From positions 3,472,001 to 3,536,000 of the forward strand of contig JAFEKR010000001.1 of assembly GCA_019022495.1 (NCBI GenBank): DNA of 64,000 nt, read 5' to 3'. Each line of letters begins with the position of its first letter. Positions within the stretch are counted from its first letter, which is position 1. The notes beneath the pieces are model-generated. The model was given only the letters and a program-made list of their open reading frames with translations. It searched no databases and had not been told where the DNA came from. Shown piece by piece: positions 44,699 to 55,626 of the stretch. This stretch comes from Epichloe hybrida (lineage: Eukaryota; Ascomycota; Sordariomycetes; Hypocreales; Clavicipitaceae). Position numbers and translations under genes: made by a program.

Positions 44699-46474
44699 TC
44701 ATGCATAGGTATATTCCTCACGAGAGGGCTTGTCGTAGTAGCTGTACTGAACGTCTTCGTATCCGTATGCTTTTGACGTCTTGACCTTGGGGAATTTTGC
44801 TGTCGCAGCGGTGGCACTGTAGCTGGTTTCACGAACTGGCATCGATGGCCGGGCATCAGGGGAATGCGCATAGTAGGGGTAGGACTCGACCATGTCGGGG
44901 TCAATGTGACGAACGTAGGAGCTGTGAAGTCTGCTTCGGGCTCCATCAACCTGGTACCGAGAGACGTTTTCAGTCCTCAATTGCTCTGGTGAATGGTGCC
45001 GTCTGCTGCTTCGGTGCTTCCTGTCACGACGTCGCTCGTAAACTTCTTCGGAATCCGATTCAGGATCCATTTGAGGCTGCATGCGGGACCGGCCGCGACC
45101 TCGTGGATCCGAGTCACCAAACACGTTGAAAGTCTGGGATCTCGAAAGCCCGGCTGGTGGACGAGCGTAGGATGCGGGCTCTGGAGGCATAGTCTTGGTT
45201 CGAGGCAAGTCAGTCCTCGGGGGTGAAGATGGCACTGTCGGAGCCGCAGTTGCAGTCGTCTTGGGAAACTGGGTAGTGTGACGTGCGGAGGGTGAGCCGT
45301 TGACGACGGGTGGATCTTCTAGTGCCTCGCGTGAGCAAGTACGATAGGACCGCTCCCTCGGCAGCTTCGGGTCATCCCCAGATCCACGACGAGGCTTCGC
45401 TGATGGCTTTGCTGATGAGCGGCGTGCATCATCATCTTCTGGGGCAGCGAAGGGTGCACTTTGACCGGAAATGGGAGGGGGGGTCGGCGCGGGTGGTTGG
45501 ACGGTGCGAACATGGTAAGTAGCTGAGCGCTGCAAACCGGGCGGCCCACTGCTCTTAGCTCTCGAGGCTTGGATATATGATGTCGCATAGTCCACCTTCG
45601 AGGTGTAAGATCGCTGAGGGGCCGGAGGAGGCATAGGAGGAGCTGTTGGTGTATCTTCTCTACCAGAAGAGCGATCCCGCTTCTCCTCGTGCTTCTTGCT
45701 GCTAGGTTTTTTCTTGTCGGACTTTGTCATGGGAACTTCGTCTTCGTAGGGCTCAATATACGGCCTTGCGTATCGCTTCTTCTCCTCAGCCTCTCGCTTC
45801 ATATCCTTGTCGCGCTGCTTTTCTCGCGCTCGTTTATCGGCTCGTCGGGCATCCTTTGCATCCTTTGCATCCTTCTCAATCCGCCTAAGTGTATCTTCTT
45901 GTCGGCGCCTACGCTCTCGTTCCCTTTCCTTCTCTCTGTCCTTCTCTCTTTCCCTTGCATCACGCTCACGCTCCCTCTCCATGTCTCGTTTTGAGGGCTT
46001 ATCCGCATAGCTCGCTTCTCGACGAGAGGATCGAGGAGCAGCATCAAAGATGCGTGCACCACGACTCAGGTCTTCATCCGAGGACCGCGTATAAGTGTGC
46101 TTGGCGCCAGAAGGAGTTGTGCTAGCCTTGAAAGGAGATGCCCTTGACTCCGTTCCTCGAGCTTCATCCTGTCCCGAATATCTTGGCGACGATCGGGGAC
46201 TTGACATGTTGGCTTTGGTTTGAAACTGCTTTCGCAACTCCTCCAATTTCACTTTGTCGTCATATCTTTGTCGTTCCGAGTCGTTGCTGAGCAATTCGTA
46301 CGCTTGTTGAACTTTCTGGAACTCGTCCTGCTTTTGGGCTTTCAAGGTGGGGTCTTGAACCTTGTCTGGATGGCACTTCAAGACGAGCTTTCGGTGAGCA
46401 GACCGAATCTCAGGAATCTGCGCATCTTTGGAGACGCCTAGTATCCTATACGGATCAGGAGGAAGAGGACTCAT
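44699..46474 (-). CDS. J-domain (DnaJ/Hsp40) protein with long disordered tail
   Basis: A single-exon gene of 591 residues. An N-terminal J domain (residues about 8-72: YRILGVSKDAQ, HRKLVLKCHPDKV with HPD at 35-37, QQAYELLSNDSERQRYD) would stimulate an Hsp70 partner. There is no Gly/Phe region or zinc finger, so it is a class C protein. Residues about 160-235 are a highly charged RERE/DAKDA helix, probably a single-alpha-helix or coiled coil. The remainder is Ser/Pro-rich and disordered, and ends in a Tyr-rich tail (GYEDVQYSYYDKPSREEYTYA, less the last residue). It is typical of a poorly studied filamentous-ascomycete family; its client is unknown. Confidence 0.9.
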   Translation of the reverse strand: MSPLPPDPYRILGVSKDAQIPEIRSAHRKLVLKCHPDKVQDPTLKAQKQDEFQKVQQAYELLSNDSERQRYDDKVKLEELRKQFQTKANMSSPRSSPRYSGQDEARGTESRASPFKASTTPSGAKHTYTRSSDEDLSRGARIFDAAPRSSRREASYADKPSKRDMERERERDAREREKDREKERERERRRRQEDTLRRIEKDAKDAKDARRADKRAREKQRDKDMKREAEEKKRYARPYIEPYEDEVPMTKSDKKKPSSKKHEEKRDRSSGREDTPTAPPMPPPAPQRSYTSKVDYATSYIQASRAKSSGPPGLQRSATYHVRTVQPPAPTPPPISGQSAPFAAPEDDDARRSSAKPSAKPRRGSGDDPKLPRERSYRTCSREALEDPPVVNGSPSARHTTQFPKTTATAAPTVPSSPPRTDLPRTKTMPPEPASYARPPAGLSRSQTFNVFGDSDPRGRGRSRMQPQMDPESDSEEVYERRRDRKHRSSRRHHSPEQLRTENVSRYQVDGARSRLHSSYVRHIDPDMVESYPYYAHSPDARPSMPVRETSYSATAATAKFPKVKTSKAYGYEDVQYSYYDKPSREEYTYA

Positions 46475-49400
46475 TGTGATATAGCGCCGCCGAGATGACT
46501 CCTTGAGAAAGAGGGTCCGGGATCAGAACAAGGTGCAGTGTGGTAAAATATCGGGCATCGAAGGGCAGAGATGTCCGGCGGCAGAGCGGCTTCTCACTCC
46601 GGTGGCGAATGACGGGTTAACAATCGTCCAAAAATCCCCTGGTGAGCAGTTGATCCTGTACAGACAGAGTGCACCGGTCTAGGGAAACGCAGACAGGCCA
46701 GCAGTCTTGAACAGGTGGGAGAGGAAGAGCAAAGGGCGCTGAGAGAAAGCTGTCAGCCTTCCCTGTGAGACCAAGGAAAGAGTACAGGCCGCGAATCTGA
46801 ATTTGAACGTTGCGTGGTGCGAAGACAACTAATAACTGCGAGGTAAAGACTTTAGTGGTTGGGGTTCGAGTCGAAGCCGCTGAGAAGGTGATGAGGTCAC
46901 GGGCAGCCAGGGGTGAATGAGGACTATGATTGGACGAGACAAGCCGTAGACTAGAATGGGGGGGGGGGCACAACCAAAAGTCGGACGAGGGCGGGGTGGT
47001 CTCGTCCAGTATCCAGGATGATCTCGAAATGACCCACCCTGCAGAGTGGGTTGGATGGCAGGGCCTGAGAGGGTCTCGGTGGTCTCGGTGCTCAGCTGAT
47101 GGTGGTCACTGGTGGATGCGACCGACAGTTTGAAGGCGGAGAGTTAGCGGCAACAGCGGATTGAAGCCAAAAAAAATAATAATGCGTACAATAGTGAGCA
47201 AGTAATCAGACAAGGAGTCGAGGTTTCTTGCGCTTGCGCTCGTCTGTACTAGTCGGGTGTTGATGAATGGCAACTAGGTTCGGCCAATGCCTGCCTCTGT
47301 CAAAGTGACTCTTTCTTTCGGTATGCCACCAGAACACCAGACCTCGCTTCGTTGGCTTGATCACGCGGCAGCGTCGGACAGCGTGGGACAACGTCGGGGA
47401 AGGCGACAGAAGAAGTCGAGTCGAATGGAATGACAAGCGGGGAAAGAACGAACGAGTGCAGTAAAAGACCTTGAGGACCTCGGTGTCAATGATTGGCCAG
47501 TGAACTCACAGGCTGATTGCCGTCTTCTTCTAATCCGTAGGATGGGGACAAAAAGCACTTACCCCACCGGACCGAAAGCAGTGACGAGACTGCCAACGTA
47601 ATCAGTCGTGGCACGTAGCAACACAAGTGGCTTCCGCTATTCTAGTACCTGGAACCGGCACCCCTGGCTGTGGTGTCCTGACTTGTGAAGCGAGCGGTGG
47701 AGCAGGCGAGTTGCTATGTATGTAGTGGTGGGTGCAGGCACCGACAAGGTCAATGCAACGGAAGCCTATGGAATTCCGAGAAAGCGACGAGAAGGCGCAG
47801 TCGCCCAACAAGTGAGACTTTAATACTAGTCCGTAGAGCGTTCGGCTTCGACGTAATCCGTATTCCCCGAGGTAATACAGCCAGTGATACGCAGCGCCGT
47901 ACAATGAAAGTGACGAAGACAAGAGCTGAGCCTGCAGCTAGACGGCACAGCCGCTTCAGCAGGACAGATGGTATTTGACCAAGAAGAGTGAGTGACTTGA
48001 ATGATGACGCCAAGGAACTGAAGAGACAAGTGGAGCGCAGGTCGAGTGCTGTGCTGGTGCGCGTGGTATTATGAATTCGGAAGGGGCGAGTGACATGTGG
48101 CAGGCAACAAGCCAGGCGGGAGCATCGACCCGGAGGGGTGGTGGCGACACGATTCCAACTGGCCGAGTCCAACAGCAAAGCAAAGCAGGCAAGCAAAAAA
48201 GCGGCAACCTCCCAAATTCTGCGCAATAGATAAGGTCGGGGAGGCTATATTGGAAAAGAAGAAACTCAAAAAAAAAAAAAAAAAACCACAAGAGAGGTTG
48301 CGTGTAATTGCTTATTATGATGCTGGACCCTGCCGCTTAAAGAGGCATATTCGATTGACCCGGCGACCAAGGGGACAAGCGGTGAGGGAGCTCAATCAAC
48401 AAGAGAGACGAGAGACGGACTGATGAACCGAAGCTCAACTCGCCAGCCTGCTTGACCTTGGTGGGCGGAGAAATACAACTGGTCCGAGATGGTCGCTCCC
48501 CACAGATGGTTTTTCTGGTACTCCGCACGGAGTAGACCGTAGTGGGGAGAGACAAGGACGATGCGGGTACGGATTGGAGAACAGACAGAGAAGGGGAGGG
48601 GGAAGGCCATGCTGCGAATTACAGTGGGTGTAGCATGCACACGCTGGTAAATGCGACGCCATGCCATGCCATGCTATACATGTACATGTAAATGCTACGC
48701 CAGCTCGTCCCGACCCGCCCTTGCAACAACAAGATTCCTCGTCAACACCAGCCCCCCCCCCCCGGGAGCAGATCACGGCGCTGAAAAGACGAGGACAGCT
48801 GGAAGGATGGCTCAGGGTGCTGTCATTGGACGCGTGTGTCTTGCTGAACTAGGTTGGCTTTCTCGCCAACATGGTTGCTCAAAAGAAACAAGGAAGCAAA
48901 GTCTATTCCGGCTCCTCGCATGAAAAAACGGGCCTTGAGGTACAACGCTGATTCTTGCGCGAACATCCTCGCTGGCCACTTCTCGACTATTAATCTAATC
49001 AGCATCGTCAATAACGATGCATCCGGCAGCCGTGACTTCAACCAACCCCCTGTATACTACAGTGTAGCTAGACTCTATTAGTTGGGTCCTGGGCCGTCCA
49101 GCTCGGTATTATCAGCCGCTGCACAAGTTGTTGTCCACGCCCCCCCCCCCCCCGTGCTAAATTTAGCTTTGAGAATGATTGATATTGAGACCAAATCGAC
49201 AGCCGGTACCGTGGTGAGCAATTCTGGAAACCCAATACTGAGACAAGACTATACTCGGCTGAGCATGTGCTCTGGTCGCCGTGAAGAATCGATCAGCTTA
49301 AAGCTGCGCTTCTGATATTGATGTTGCCCGTTGAGTGCTCGGATGGTTGACGCGCCGTCCAGTCTCGGTGAGCGATGTGTGTGTTCATACGGGTGCCTGC

Positions 49401-50634
49401 CCATCAAGGGGAGAGCGATGCCGAAAGGGTTTGGAAAAGACGGCAATGGTGAGGAGTTTGGCTAGGCATTCGATGGCGACTAGAGAAAATGGTATTACAT
49501 GAGCTCGTCGGCAGCGGTATGAGGTTTGCGATATAAAAACCTCGTGAGTTGACCCCGGTTTTGACAACTCTTCTGAGCGTAGAGAGCGCGACCGATTTAT
49601 GGGCAGCATGGGCACTGCTCCACGCTTTGCCAGTCTGCCACCATGAAAGGTCCTTTCCCGCTTGACTTCAATCGTTATCAACAACAGCGAGACGCAGCTA
49701 CCCAACCAACTAGACCCATGCCATGTTCCACATTGCATGCTTGCCTTCCGGCGCATGGCCAGACGGGGAGTCAATTCGCTCACTAACCACGGAGTACTCC
49801 ATTGATTGCTGATTTGATTGATTGTTATCCAACGCCACGAGTTCTCGAGAGCAGCCAGCCTAATTGAAACCCCGGGGCCAGCCTTCCATCCAGTCGTCCG
49901 CCATGCCTCCTCGGCAGCCAACACATCCTGGCAGCTGGTATTATCAATGTGGCATGCACGGCATACATGGATGATCGGCCAGGCTCGCGACATAAATACG
50001 ACAGGGAAGATGTAATGTGCTCGGTCGGGGATGGGCCCCAAAAAGGTCTAAGCTGGCGCGGCATAAACAGCATTTCCGAATGATCAAGGCGTGGTCGCCC
50101 CGTGGCCGCATTATCCGCGACCACATGGACCTGCATCGTGGAGCGTGCCAAAAGGCCGATTGCATCAGGCCCATCTCCAAGACCTTCTCGCTTCCGGCAG
50201 TTCCTCAATCCCATGCATGGCCTACTTACTAACTCCGTTTGTACGGATGTAGGAGCTAGAACCATTCTTTTCGAGCTCATGTCGCCGCCAGCTACTTCGT
50301 AATTACACATGCGAATCACTCCAAGTTGTCCAGTCAAAGTGTTGTCTCGACTGGAGGAGCGCAGGAGGGGCAATGCGGACGGTGGCAGTGGCCAGGATGT
50401 GAATTGAGGGGAACCTTGCAACACGTTGAACAAACAAGACTGGCGGACTGGGCTGGCAGGAAACAATGTGTGCAATCTGCATCCCGCAATAGCCAAAGCA
50501 GGCCTCCTCGTGGGGGCTATCTCATCTTCAACGACGACGCTTTCAAACGAGGGCTCATAATGAATCCTTGCCATCATCTACATAATAGAAGTCAGGCCAG
50601 CCAAGGTGATAACGATCATGTACGTCCGTACGGA
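46475..50634. other. Gene-poor 4 kb region
   Basis: No protein-coding gene is supported. It contains poly-G (about 46959-46969), poly-A (48268-48285) and poly-C runs (48752-48763, 49140-49153), and palindromic TACTCCGCACGGAGTA at 48519-48534 and CACGGAGTACTCC at about 49788-49800. Minus-strand frames of 218 and 250 codons (49385-50041, 49825-50577) overlap each other and show random-looking composition with no domain. The first kilobase is presumably promoter and leader of the J-domain gene. Confidence 0.5.
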
Positions 50635-50826
50635 CTACATGGTGAGGGGAAAGACTGAGTCTCGAATGCGGCATGTGGAGCGGCCTCGTTCCTGGCCAAT
50701 TGTGGAGTTTTCGTCATCGGCCTGCATCTCAAGTTGTTCAATGTTGTCCACGAGGCGAGCTTCCTGGGCCTTGACTGCGTCCACGTTTGCCTCCAAGATT
50801 CGTTGGAACCCACGCCCGATTCGGAG
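50635..50826 (-). CDS. Possible terminal exon or gene relic
   Basis: A 64-codon minus-strand frame with protein-like, helix-forming composition (RIGRGFQRILEANVDAV, then AQEARLVDNIEQLEMQADDE), ending in TAG at 50637-50635. It follows a plausible 3' splice site (AACTGAC branch, CTCCAAG acceptor just above 50826). No upstream exon was found before the metallophosphoesterase gene at 51223, so it may be the last exon of a small gene or a remnant. No family is recognised. Confidence 0.3.
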   Translation of the reverse strand, partial: LRIGRGFQRILEANVDAVKAQEARLVDNIEQLEMQADDENSTIGQERGRSTCRIRDSVFPLTM

Positions 50827-51222
50827 CTTGGAGAAGTCAGTTGATCAATCATGCGTCGGTGTTCTTTGGCTCTATGTACATGCAGCGTACAGCACATCAA
50901 CAAGTCAGAGTAGAATGAATGCTTGATTGTCAGTGTTCTGGCTTTTTTTCTGATGGACGCGTCAGGGCCCCCGACCGAGAGGAGGAGAAGAAGCATCCTC
51001 CGTAGAGCTTGGATACATCAAGAGGTGGTCACAGACATTTTGCCTGTCTCTATACCCTGTATCCAGATTTTTTTTTCAACATGAAATCGATCAATTTGAT
51101 GACCAAAAGCCCCTCTCGTGTACGGCGTAAGTTGGGGAAAATGAGGTATAGCTGGGAACACGACAACGAAAGCAATCATTTTCCAAAAGTTGTTAGCCCA
51201 CGGCTCGTATATCAGCAGCGCG

Positions 51223-52253
51223 TTATTCAGCAGCCCACACCGGCAAATCAACATCTACCACAATAGGTTTGTTGAACTGTTTCCCCCCCTTGTGAGGATA
51301 TCTGCTTTTGAGTATAGAAGCATTCACCACACAAGTCTCGTCGCTTCTCAACGGCAGGCCTTTCCTGGCCGTCAGATCAACGAGACTGAGCTTGTTGTCG
51401 CCGGCGCCGGGATCTGCCCACACGGAGACCGACTTTTCCGCATAGGTACCGCTTTCGGCATCTCCACCCCAGGCTACTCTCCGTGCTCCTCGACCGTCAT
51501 GGATATGGCCGCAGACGGCGAGCCGCGGCTTGACGCGCCATAGAGCGCGCCGAAGGGCCTCGCAGCCCTTTGCCCTCTGCTCGTCAGTTGCGTCGCCGTG
51601 GTGTCGCCGTGGAGTATGAGTCACCACGATGTCTGTGTTGGCCGGGATGTCATCCCAGATCTTGGTCAGCCGTGAGGCATCGCTGGAATCTGCGGGAGCG
51701 TCATAGTAGAATGCCCAGTGTCCGTAACGCGGCGAGTATGGTGATCCGAACACAGTGAAATGCGTGTGGGGTCCTTGTGCAGAGTGAAGTCGAATCGTGA
51801 CGGCCTCATGATGTAGATACGTGATCGAGCGCGAAGACGTGAACAAACTTCTGCATTCTGTCGATGATTGTGGTTTCTGATTGTGGAACTCATGACCATG
51901 TTGTGAGTAAAAGGATTCATCTAGAGTGATGTCGTGATTACCTGCATCGTCATGGTTTAGTACTCGGCAACACATCGCGGCTGGACTGTGACTGACCAGC
52001 TATGACTATCTTGGCCTCAAAATCCGCCGCTTCCAACCATTTCACAGCCTTGGACATCTGAAATTGGGACAGGTTAGTCTGTGACCCCAACTACAGTATA
52101 GGGTAGTTGAGGCAACCAAACTTCAGAGTAGCTGCCCTGATTCGTGACATCGCCGGCGTGGATGAGCACATTGCCCTTTGGCAATTTGACGGTACAGTTG
52201 TGGGTATCCGAGATGCAGACGATTCTCGTCCTTCGTACTTTTGGTTCTGTCAT
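51223..52253 (-). CDS. Calcineurin-like metallophosphoesterase
   Basis: Three exons: 52253-52122, 52057-51997 and 51941-51223. Introns of 64 bp (ATTTCAG acceptor) and 55 bp (GTCAGT donor, GCAG acceptor) keep one frame of 303 residues. The full metal-site set is present: SDTHN (D16, H18), HAGD (D35), GNHD (66-68, its Gly codon spans the second splice), a HTPRRHHGD segment and CGHIHDG. This is the MPPED/MPP239-like group, cytosolic phosphodiesterases found throughout filamentous fungi. The physiological substrate is unknown. The splice across GNHD strongly supports the model. Confidence 0.92.
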
Positions 52254-53616
52254 TCAGAGGGGCGGATGTGCCGGTACGATGGGTGAGATGGCGATAGGTG
52301 AGACTGGACGAATGACTCAGTTGTGGAGGGCAAAAATGTGTCACAGAGGTCTTAGACACCCGCGCAGGCGCGTCCATGAATAGTCGTTGGAATGCCGGTG
52401 TTACTCAGCCGTGGGGTATTACAAGACGTCGAGTGAGACCCGGAGAATATACTCCAGATGGGAATTGTCTGGTTCAGCTTTTGTTGTGTGAGAATCGGGG
52501 TGTGAAGAGACAGGGCAATACTAGAAACAAAACAGGCACTGCCAGGGAACGTACATTGCCTCCTCGAACGAATGCTGCCCATTATTTATTCTCGTGTGTC
52601 TTAACGGCGTAGTAAAAGAAGATGAGTACCGAGCCGATTCTCGTTTGAGTTTGGCCGCTGTTTCCAACCTAGCAACGACCCGGACGACAATGGCGGCGCA
52701 CGGGTGCGGCAAAACAAGCCTCCGACGCCGCTATCATGAAAATCTGCCATCGGGCTGCACATGTCTTGTCGTGGACGGGCTCAGCAATCACTTGAGACGC
52801 ACTGCTTGGAGGGAGCTGGGGACGAAGACGAAGACGAAGACGAGAATTGCACGAGCCAAGGCCAAGTTTTCCCCTTCCCTCTGTCTTCTTGGCACGGCAC
52901 GGCAGGGCAGAACAGGGCAGGACAGGGCTCACAGCGGTGCCTCTTTCCTGATCGGATCATGGCCGCAATATTGGCGAGATGACAGTGTGGCGAGCCCACC
53001 TCACCAAATGGAGGCTAATATAAGCTCATGAACGGGGTGATGAAGTGTAGGTAGTTTCATGTAGTATGCAATCCGTAAAAGCTCGGCCTTTGCTCATGTT
53101 CTACTTTTTATTGGGTATTACCTGCCTGGCTAACGTCCACGGCACACTCGGTACTCGGTACCTTTGCTACTGCTGAGTGCTCATCCGTAGGCGTAACTCC
53201 CATGGCATGCAGTGGCCTTTCAATTTCAATTCAGTGAACGTCGCCGTCTGCAGGAATCACTCCCATTGCAGTGCAGTCCCATGACGCGCGAATCCCTTGG
53301 AAACCCATGGTGCATGGTGCTTGGTGCATGGTGCAATCACCGACCCTGGCCAATCCTTCACCTCTCCACCGCACCGCCAGCCAATCATGGCCAGCCCTGG
53401 CCAGCCCTGGCCAACCCTGACCCTGGTGCTTTCTGTTTTGTTTAGTCTTTTTTAGTCCGTATGTACTCCGTACACACATCACTCACCCACCAGCTCGCTC
53501 ACTCTCTCACCTTGTCTGCTTGTTGTCTGCTTGTCTGCTTGTCACCCCATCCTGGCTAATGCCAGTCTCCAGCCTCCCGACCCGGCGCACTCCCTTTGCC
53601 CTTTGGTCAACATTTA
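52254..53616. other. Intergenic, no gene seen
   Basis: Contains a CGAAGA microsatellite (about 52826-52845), ACGGCAGGGC-type repeats (about 52895-52930), direct repeats of GGTGC(A/T)TGG (about 53309-53335) and CAGCCCTGGC (about 53390-53415), and GTACTCCGTAC at 53464-53473. No supported coding sequence. Confidence 0.5.
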
Positions 53617-53993
53617 GGGCCTGATCCACGAGCCGGTGCAAACTTTGCACGAGTGCAAAATGCACATAAGCGGACGCGCTAGCCATTTTTGTTAGCTAAG
53701 ATGCATAGAAATTTATGGAACTTTGTCTAAATTGCATAAACACCACAACCCCCCTTGTTCGTGATGTATCTTTTTGACTAGGGCCGCGTAAATGCCTGCA
53801 AAAGGAAAAGATGCCAAGAAAAGAGCAAAAAATTAGCAAAAATAGGTGCAAACTTTACACTTTGCGTTGTCCCTGGGCAAAGTTTGCACAGGTGCAAAGC
53901 GACAGTACAAAGTAGCCGCCCCATACAACTCCACATACAATTTGTACCATGTAAAGTCGGTGCAAGCTTTGCACCGGCTCGTGGATCAGACCC
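53617..53993. mobile_element. PIF/Harbinger-like MITE with TTA target duplication
   Basis: A 377 bp non-coding element with terminal inverted repeats. The left end GGGCCTGATCCACGAGCCGG matches the reverse complement of the right end with one mismatch, and the match extends into GTGCAAA. It is flanked by TTA on both sides (53614-53616, 53994-53996). A TWA-type 3 bp duplication and GGGCCTG-type termini fit the PIF/Harbinger superfamily. Subterminal palindromes such as GTGCAAACTTTGCAC recur inside. It lies about 475 bp upstream of the gene at 54468 and is not RIP-saturated. Confidence 0.85.
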
Positions 53994-54467
53994 TTACCCT
54001 TTGAACCCGGCGCCATTGTCTGTCTACCCATGGTCTGTCTGTCTGTCTGTCCTCCAAACCTCGTCTCTTTCCCCGTTGCGTTCTGCTTGACACCAGACTC
54101 ACTTGCCCGTCGTGCATTCGCAGGAATTGCTTCAGGCTGACCTCGCCGCCGATGACCGGCTGGTTCTTGGTGCCAGACGTCGATTGCAGGTTGCAGGTGA
54201 TTGATCGAATGGTCAGGAGCCCTTTCGACGACGCCTCATCAGCCTCCTACCATTTTGCTGGCAGCCATCGTGTCTGTGCCACACCTTGCGGCGATTCTTA
54301 CATTCCCCATCTACAATTCTCGCATACACACCTTCTTCTTTCTCTGTTTACTCAACCCAAAAGGCCACAAATTCCGTCATCTTCTCCCGGGACTGCCTTG
54401 AAGCCACCGCGCAACTCACCCGAGTGCACGGGGTAGCCGACTCCCTTCAGCCACGCGACAACTCTCC

Positions 54468-55505
54468 ATGGCAGCAGTTTCGTCAGCTCCGACGGCATTG
54501 ACGCCGCCGAGCAGCAGCCATGGAGACGATGTGTGGGATTTCTCGGGCGGCGCTTCCGAGGTAAGCAAGGAGTCTCTCAGCAAGTCCAGACCATTGCAGC
54601 AGCTCTCGGATGCCGAGGCTTTGTAGCAAGTTTATGCCCCGATGCAGGTTCGCTAACTACATGACCGATAGAATCCGATGATGGACAAGCATGATGCAAA
54701 TCGATTTGAACAAGTCTCGAGAGGTCACCTTGGTTCACAAAACGGCAACACCATACCCTCGTCTTATAGCAAGCCCGGCAATCATATGCAAATGGCCGCC
54801 AGAAAGATGCACTCGGCGGATAACCTCAATTCCGCGCAATGGGGCAAATCGGCAGACGGGGGCGCCGATTCGTCATCCGCATTGGCAATTGTGCCGCAAT
54901 TAGTTCCCACCAGCTCTTCAGACTGGGCCATTCACTCGAAGCACCATGCAGCAGACGAACGCAAACGACACATCCAGCAAACCCTGGGCATGGAGTATAG
55001 TGCGGAGGATTCTAAATGGATCCACAGAGACAAGCTGGCCAAAATCGAGAACGAAGAGCTGCAAGCCGCTGGATTCATCGTTCCCAGGGCACGGGCCTCG
55101 AGCAAGCAGCGACGCGCGCGAGGTCAGCATTCGATTGATTCAGACTTTTCCCGACATCGCAACGACTCTGCTCATGTGGACCACCGCAACGACGAGACTC
55201 TTACAATTGGTTGGGATCTGAGAACACCCGAGGAGATAGCAGACGAGGAAGAAAATGCCTACTTCACAGCCCAAGGCTCCAAAGGAGGAACTCGAATTCC
55301 TGTGGCCAGAATCAGTCCTGCTCCCATTCCACAAGATTATCTGGAGCGCAGCTCTCCATCTGTTCGACGAATTGACTCCCTGGAGGGCGAAGAATACCGT
55401 GTTCGTGCTGATTTTAAGTACACAGCTGAGGTTCTGCTTCTGTTGACCGCCTACTATTATAACAATGCGAAACGTGGTCGGAAGGTTGGCGTCCATGACC
55501 CCTGA
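54468..55505 (+). CDS. Hypothetical protein with uncertain C-terminus
   Basis: Exon 1 is 54468-54560 and exon 2 starts at 54672; a 111 bp intron (GTAAGC..ATAG) joins DFSGGASE to NPMMDKHDAN. The conserved-looking core is HIQQTLGMEYSAEDSKWIHRD followed by KLAKIENEELQAAGFIVP, with WDLRTPEEIADEEENAYF later. I do not recognise the family. The 3' end is ambiguous. The frame stops at 55505 after a hydrophobic run that looks unlike the rest. A weak splice (GTGTTC donor at 55399, CAG acceptor at 55508) would instead add DDSVESKGGLNPGEETPKRR and stop at 55648, overlapping the next gene. Composition becomes AT-rich here, so the gene may have been truncated at this boundary. Confidence 0.65.
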
Positions 55506-55626
55506 CAGTTGATGACTCCGTTGAGAGCAAAGGTGGACTCAACCCTGGGGAAGAGACACCAAAAAGGAGACATTATGAACGACATCCTCTAGTTTATCGT
55601 TTTACCATCCCTCAATTCGTGCAACA

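Noticed and set aside
47750..48226. 158-codon minus-strand frame with hydrophobic stretches
   Set aside because: Composition looks random, the frame overlaps other minus-strand frames, and no family is recognised.
49385..50577. Two long minus-strand frames (218 and 250 codons)
   Set aside because: They overlap in different frames, contain no recognisable domain, show scattered rare patterns and lack splice support.
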